NCBI GenBank assembly: GCA_964016985.1
Contig: OZ024825.1
Span: 30,849,893 to 30,913,892 of the forward strand
Origin: Anodontia alba
Taxonomy: Eukaryota > Mollusca > Bivalvia > Lucinida > Lucinidae
DNA: 64,000 bases
Direction: 5' to 3'
Under the pieces are notes generated by a model. The model was not told the origin of the DNA. It made no database searches and was given only the letters and a program-made list of their open reading frames with translations. Positions 1 to 64,000 of the stretch are shown here, piece after piece. Positions within the stretch are counted from its first letter, which is position 1; every line of letters begins with the position of its first letter. Both the position numbers and the translations under genes were made by a program.

Positions 1-485
1 TTTTATTTTTGCTCTGACCTTCAGTTCGTTGCCATGTCCTCATATGTATTTCATTACTGTTTTGCTGTTAATTCACATGTTATCTGCTTGATCCACTGAT
101 GAGTAATACTGGTTCTTCAAGGACATTTTTGCTTTTGCTCTAACCTTCAGTTCGTTGCCATGTCCTCATATGTATTTCATTACTGTATTGCTGTTAATTC
201 ATATGTAATCTCATGTGATCCACTGATGAGTAATACTGGTTCTTCAAGAGTATTTTTGTTTTTGCTCTGACTTTCAGTTCGTTGCCATGTCCTCATATGT
301 ATTTCATTACTGTTTTGCTGTTAATTCACATGTTATCTGCTGTGATCCACTGATGAGTAATACTAGTTCTTCAAGGATATTTTTGTTTTTACTCTGACCT
401 TCAGTTCACAGCTCTGTCCTCATATGTATTTCATTACTGTATTGCTGTTAATTCACATGTTATCCACTGTGATCCAATGATGAGT
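1..485. repeat. Tandem satellite, about 124-bp unit
   Basis: Four successive copies of a unit that includes TTCGTTGCCATGTCCTCATA and ends near TGATGAGTAA, with a few substitutions per copy. The array continues past the left edge. Confidence 0.9.
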
Positions 486-894
486 AAGGAAATCCATGCG
501 CGGACCGAATGATTATGGATTTGAAGCTGTATCAGGACTATGGGCGACGGCTAAATAGTCCTACAATCAGAACCCAGTTGTTCAAAACTTGAAATATAGC
601 AAATATATTGATATTGTTTGATGAAAAAATGTGAGTAGCTTTGCAAATGCTTTTCAGATTTTTTGAGCAAACATATCAATGTATTTGAAAATACATAAAC
701 TACAAAAGTTAAGGAGTTTGTCATTAACGAGCGCGTTAAGCTAACGATCCTTTGAACAAGCCCAGGTTTATTATCCTAATACAGATTTTACTGTTAGCCT
801 TTTCAACGCTGTATTTCTGTTGCAGTTCTTTTCATTTGTTTTTTTTTCGGAGTTACACGAAGTGTTGTTTGTCCTTATATGTTGCTAAAACCCT
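486..894. other. Intronic or intergenic sequence with no recognised feature
   Basis: AT-rich, stops in all frames, no repeat that I can match elsewhere in the window. Confidence 0.5.
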
Positions 895-1173
895 ACATCA
901 GGAAAACCTGCCTGTACAATTTTGATCCCCTTAAATCCAACTTTTATATGGTAAAACTGGGGTTTACAGGGGTAAACATTATTTTTCTTATTTCTGCTCA
1001 AAAACATAGATTGTGGGTACACGTTAGAGCCGCCTCGCCGAGGTAGTTCTAGCGAATACCCACAATCTGTGTTTTGAGCAGAAATATGAAAAAAATCAGA
1101 GTTTTCAATCTGAAAATTTTCAGTTTTTGGAGGTGAAATTTTCTATATATTTGAATAGGCCTGTTTGGTAATG
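895..1173 (+). mobile_element. Hairpin MITE (family M1), copy 1
   Basis: M1 description. About 270-280 bp, ends CATYACGAAAACAYGCC and its inverse. The left half contains ACCCCACTTTTATATAGTA and GGGGTTTACAGGGG. The centre is a long palindrome with arms running from TTCTGCTCAAAACATAG to GAACCGCCTCG. The right half contains GAAAATTTTCATTTTTTGG. No coding capacity. Orientation + is defined as GACCCCCTTAAACCCC-half first. This copy is mildly diverged. Confidence 0.8.
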
Positions 1174-1268
1174 ATCTGGCGCCTTAGGAGGGCTGCGTTT
1201 CCTTAATATCACCGTTCCTAGGTATCTACATATCTCTTAATAGAGCATATAACGTTCCTTTATTCCAG

Positions 1269-60876
<59,608 letters not shown>

Positions 60877-61159
60877 AGATATCATTAATAATACTCATCA
60901 AAATATTACACAAAATATCTGCGATTATCATAGCAGCCGGGTGCTTTAAAAGTACTAGCTTATTCATGGATGAATGTTTACTGACCATTCCATCACATGG
61001 GGGATGCTGCCAAACATGCGAATCCCTTGCTGCGTTTTGCCATGTTCAGTAAATGTTCTTCGAATTTTAATTATACATTGGTGTGATAACATGAACAAAG
61101 AAGCATGACAAGGAACAATTAGTAATAATACCGATGTTGACGTAAAGACGATAAAGCCC
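60877..61159 (+). other. 3' flank of the ABCC4-like gene
   Basis: Presumed start of the 3' untranslated region. No AATAAA appears here; an ATTAAA hexamer lies at 61280 but inside LINE-derived sequence, so the poly(A) site is not determined. Confidence 0.3.
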
Positions 61160-61483
61160 CTGACGTTGAACGATTACATATGCGATTTTGTAGAAACATT
61201 TTAGGTGTCAAAAAATCTACAAGTAGTTCAGTGGTATATTGCGTTAGTATTTAGAAAACTGCGAATAATACAATACTGGATTAAATTGGATCTGCTCCTT
61301 AGAAATATATATAATATGCTCGCAAATGACGCCATAAATAATGTCACTTACAATGGCAATAACTGGGCTTATAATGTCAAAAGTATGTTAGACAGTTTAG
61401 GGTTGAGCTATATATGGGACAATCAAGACACTTTTGAAAATATACCCTTCTCCGTAATCTCCGTAAAACAGCGTACTCTTGAC
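61160..61483 (+). pseudogene. LINE ORF2 C-terminal region, first part
   Basis: Reads HMRFCRNILGVKKSTSSSVV, then (with a break) RKLRIIQYWIKL, NNWAYNVKSMLDSLGLSYIW and SVKQRTLD. This is the pattern that follows the RT domain in a group of non-LTR retrotransposons common in molluscs and cnidarians (recognised from memory). An M1 MITE interrupts it. Confidence 0.6.
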
Positions 61484-62740
61484 CATTATGAAAACACGCC
61501 TATTCAAATATATAGACACTTTCACCTCCAAAAACTGAAAATTTTCAGATACAAAAATTCTGATATTTTTCATATGTCTGCCCAAAACATAGATTGTGGG
61601 TACTCGTTAGAACCGCCTTGGTGAGGCGGTTCTAACGAGTACCCACAATCTATGTTTTTGATCAGAAATAAGAAAATAATATATACCCCTGTAAACCTCA
61701 GTTTTCAATTTCCCTTTTCTGGATGGCGATGTCCCCCGGCGTACCTCATATGGAGTATACATATCTCAACTTATAAGATTCGCCAGAGCTTCTTCAAATC
61801 TTAATGACTTTAACTACCGTAATAAAGCCCTTACTGCCAAACTCCTTAGTCAGGGCTATCGTTATTTTAAACTTCGTAAGGCGTTTTCAAAATTTTATCG
61901 CAGACACAGTGCCTTGTTAGAAAAATATAGCGTCAGTCTGAAAACACTTCTGCAACAAGGTATATCGGAACCCGAATTTTACGGTGACTTAGTATACAGA
62001 TTTAGAAAAATTGTAGTAAATCTAACTTTTCGGAGCAATTCAGAAAACTTATTAACCGTTATAAAAGAATTGGCTATAGCCTGGATATTATGCGGCAGAC
62101 TGCATGACTAGTTGTCAACCCAATCATTGTTGATGGCTATGCTTCTCTCTTTAATTGCACGACGGCGGTTCGGGCCTCAGACTCAATGACGGCCTCTTCG
62201 TAAAACTTTAACCAGTGGGTGGGGCTTAACGATATGTCTTTGGCTTGGCCCGCCGTGGTTCAACTATTGGTTTTCATTTACTCTGGCATACAACAGAATT
62301 AGCCATGAGTACTCGTCTTTGTTTATTATAGTGATTAATTTGATTTTTATGTTTTCGCTTTGATGCATTGACTGAGTTGGGAGCCTTTATGCGAACCGAA
62401 TTTTTATGTCCGGTGTTAGTCTTACTCTTTGTTGCTTTGTGGTTTATTCTATGAGGCGATTTGTTGTATGTCTTTCCGTGTGTCATTTTGTTCTCGTGTT
62501 TTTCAGACCTTTTAGTATTGCGATTACCTCGCTTGGGGAAGAGAGAGCTCTTAGTGCTTTTCGTACGTTTGTTCGGTTTGTGCTTGTTTAGATTTGTTGG
62601 TTTCCTCTTCCTCTTGGGGTCTGGGATGGGCTGCGGTTTGTGATTGCGGCACTCCCTGGACTTTCTCTTACCTTTTTTTTTTTACTATATGAAAGTGGGG
62701 TTTAAGGGGGTCAACATTATATAGGCATGTTTTCGTGATG
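61484..62740 (-). mobile_element. Hairpin MITE M1, copy 22, split by a Penelope-like insertion
   Basis: The left part 61484-61705 runs to CCTCAGTTTT and the right part from about 62680 starts TTTTACTATATGAAAG and ends TTTTCGTGATG. Together they make one complete M1 copy. A TTTT may be shared at both junctions. Confidence 0.85.
61706..62679 (+). mobile_element. Penelope-like 3' end, type A, nested in an M1 MITE
   Basis: Starts within the RT ORF (NFPFLDGDVPRRTSYGVYIS), runs through KAFSKFYRRHSALLEKYSVS and the ORF end, then the type A tail to CTTACC and T residues. 5'-truncated. The frame is shifted near RKIVVNLTF. Confidence 0.8.
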
Positions 62741-63099
62741 CACTGCTAACCAAGAGCTAATAATGTCCATCAATACATCAACCAAACTTCAAATATATTC
62801 TAACTTTAAATTGGATACAATATACGAACCTTATCTTAATAAAATGCATAATAAGAAGTATAAATTTGCATTAAGTCGTTTACGTCTTTGCTCCCATAGT
62901 CTTGCAAACGAAACAGACCGTTATAATGGAACTCCCAGAGAGGAAAGAAAGTGTGTAAAATGTAATGTAAGTCCGTAGAAACTATTTTGCATCCCATTAC
63001 TGTAGATGGCCGAGTATGAGAAAATCCCTTATGCAGTCAGCCAACTCAAAAACTGTCAATAATTTGTCGAAATATATGTATTATGCCAACTCTAGATAA
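62741..63099 (+). pseudogene. LINE ORF2 C-terminus, second part
   Basis: Continues as ANQELIMSINTSTKLQIYSN, KKYKFALSRLRLCSHSLANE and REERKCVKCN (a CxxC Zn-knuckle start). After a deletion of the expected His/Cys stretch it reads YCRWPSMRKSLMQSANSKTV, then NNLSKYMYYANSR and stop. Confidence 0.6.
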
Positions 63100-63450
63100 A
63101 CATTGCAACCGTAACTGAATTATATGTATTAATATTGAGTATGCAATAATGCACATGATACTATGATATTCGGTATGTCCAACTGTCACTTATCCGAGAC
63201 AGCTCGCGACGTTGGTGCAGCGCCGAGACAACGCCGATTCGACGTCATGAAGCTGTTCCGACGTTGTTCCGACGTTGTGTGTCTAGTTTGGCGGCGTGTG
63301 CCGGCTTGGATATTTTGTCATGCTGTACTACCCATAAATATTTTGCTTCTTGGAAATATGTTAGTGTTGTAATAACCACTCGCTTGATGTATTTGGCGAA
63401 AAGCATTGTATATGCTTAATGCCAATAAATATTTTGTATTGTATATGATG
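63100..63450 (+). mobile_element. Probable LINE 3' untranslated end
   Basis: Follows the LINE stop and ends GCCAATAAATATTTTGTATT, a tail style I associate with this retrotransposon type. The 70-codon open frame at 63163 has no recognisable product. Confidence 0.45.
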
Positions 63451-63553
63451 AACGATACTTTTTTTGATTTTGTGTTATTTCAGGGAAAATACCTACCTCT
63501 AATGTTTACATATTACATTATTCAAGTTATTATATCATTTTAGGGGACTTAAA

Positions 63554-63835
63554 ATGTGTTTGTGATTGTGGCACTCCCTGGACTTTTCCGTTACCTTTTT
63601 TTGTTAACGAGTTGTAGTTGATGATAATTCTCTGAGATAGGTTTTCTTAGTTCTCAATAAAATTATGTTGTGGGTACTTATCAAAAGCGCCTTGCTCAGT
63701 GACCGAACAATACCTATCTGTACTTGGAGCTGTATGAGAATGGATGAGCGTTGAGCGCTCGTAAAACCAGGTTTAAGTCCTCAGTATATTTATTGTCGAC
63801 CATTCCAGGGTAGTATTTCTCTTGCAGTTCTCCTT
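63554..63835 (+). mobile_element. Penelope-like tips, type A then type C
   Basis: Type A tip at 63554-63602 (GTGATTGTGGCACTCCCTGG, ending CCTTTTTTT). A type C tail piece at about 63715-63835 (CTTGGAGCTGTATGAGAATG, GACCATTCCAGGGTAG). Confidence 0.55.
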
Positions 63836-64000
63836 AGTTTGTTCTTACTGATTTCGTTAGAGCGCTGTTTTGATGTGTAATTCTATTTCATTTATTTCAT
63901 TGGACCCTTGGTTAAAACAAAAACAATATTTATTCAATAGTCAATGACTATGTACAAGTAAATACATGATAATTGAAATAGGCTATGACAGTAAGCGACG

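Noticed and set aside
63163..63372. 69-codon open frame near the right edge
   Set aside because: No recognisable domain; it lies in the probable LINE 3' untranslated region.

Overview
The window is eukaryotic nuclear DNA from an invertebrate animal. Coding segments of one conserved protein are broken by large GT-AG introns, and the introns are filled with transposable-element (TE) debris: Penelope-like reverse transcriptase fragments, a LINE C-terminus, tRNA-derived SINEs, a Tc1-type transposon and many hairpin MITEs. This mix and the AT-rich, microsatellite-rich background resemble a bivalve mollusc. That is an inference from style, since no species marker is visible.

There is one host gene. 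It lies on the + strand from 1269 to 60876 and encodes an ABCC4/MRP4-like ATP-binding cassette exporter. I can place 23 consecutive exons (3957 coding bases, 1318 residues) that join in frame with no stop. They run from near the start of the first transmembrane domain, through NBD1, a linker and the second transmembrane domain, to NBD2 and the natural stop codon. Roughly the first 100 residues, the promoter and the first exons lie upstream of the window.

Layout: 1-485 satellite. 486-14461 exons 1-6, with eleven hairpin MITEs before 9420, a foldback element and the first Penelope-like tails. 14462-23494 is a 9 kb intron inside NBD1 that holds a four-layer nest: a microsatellite-rich terminal-inverted-repeat element, containing a Penelope-like copy, containing a TTAA-flanked DNA transposon, containing a 211-bp element. 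23495-35155 exons 7-12, with minus-strand Penelope-like copies, a SINE and more MITEs. 35156-41806 has a Tc1 copy and a hairpin MITE, both inside one older Penelope-like tail, and a second TTAA element. 41807-52101 exons 13-19, with a tandem-repeat block. 52102-56213 has a Penelope-like copy with an 856-bp tandem duplication. 56214-60876 exons 20-23. After 60876, a LINE remnant is split by a hairpin MITE that is itself split by a Penelope-like tail.

I found no second host gene, CRISPR array, operon or new biochemical system. The notable content is TE biology: an unusually dense multi-hairpin MITE family, nested insertions dated by target-site duplications and an empty site, TE ends lying 8 to 25 bases from splice acceptors, and a possible stray ABCC-like exon in intron 14. 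Element boundaries are read by eye and are approximate unless a terminal repeat or target duplication is cited.
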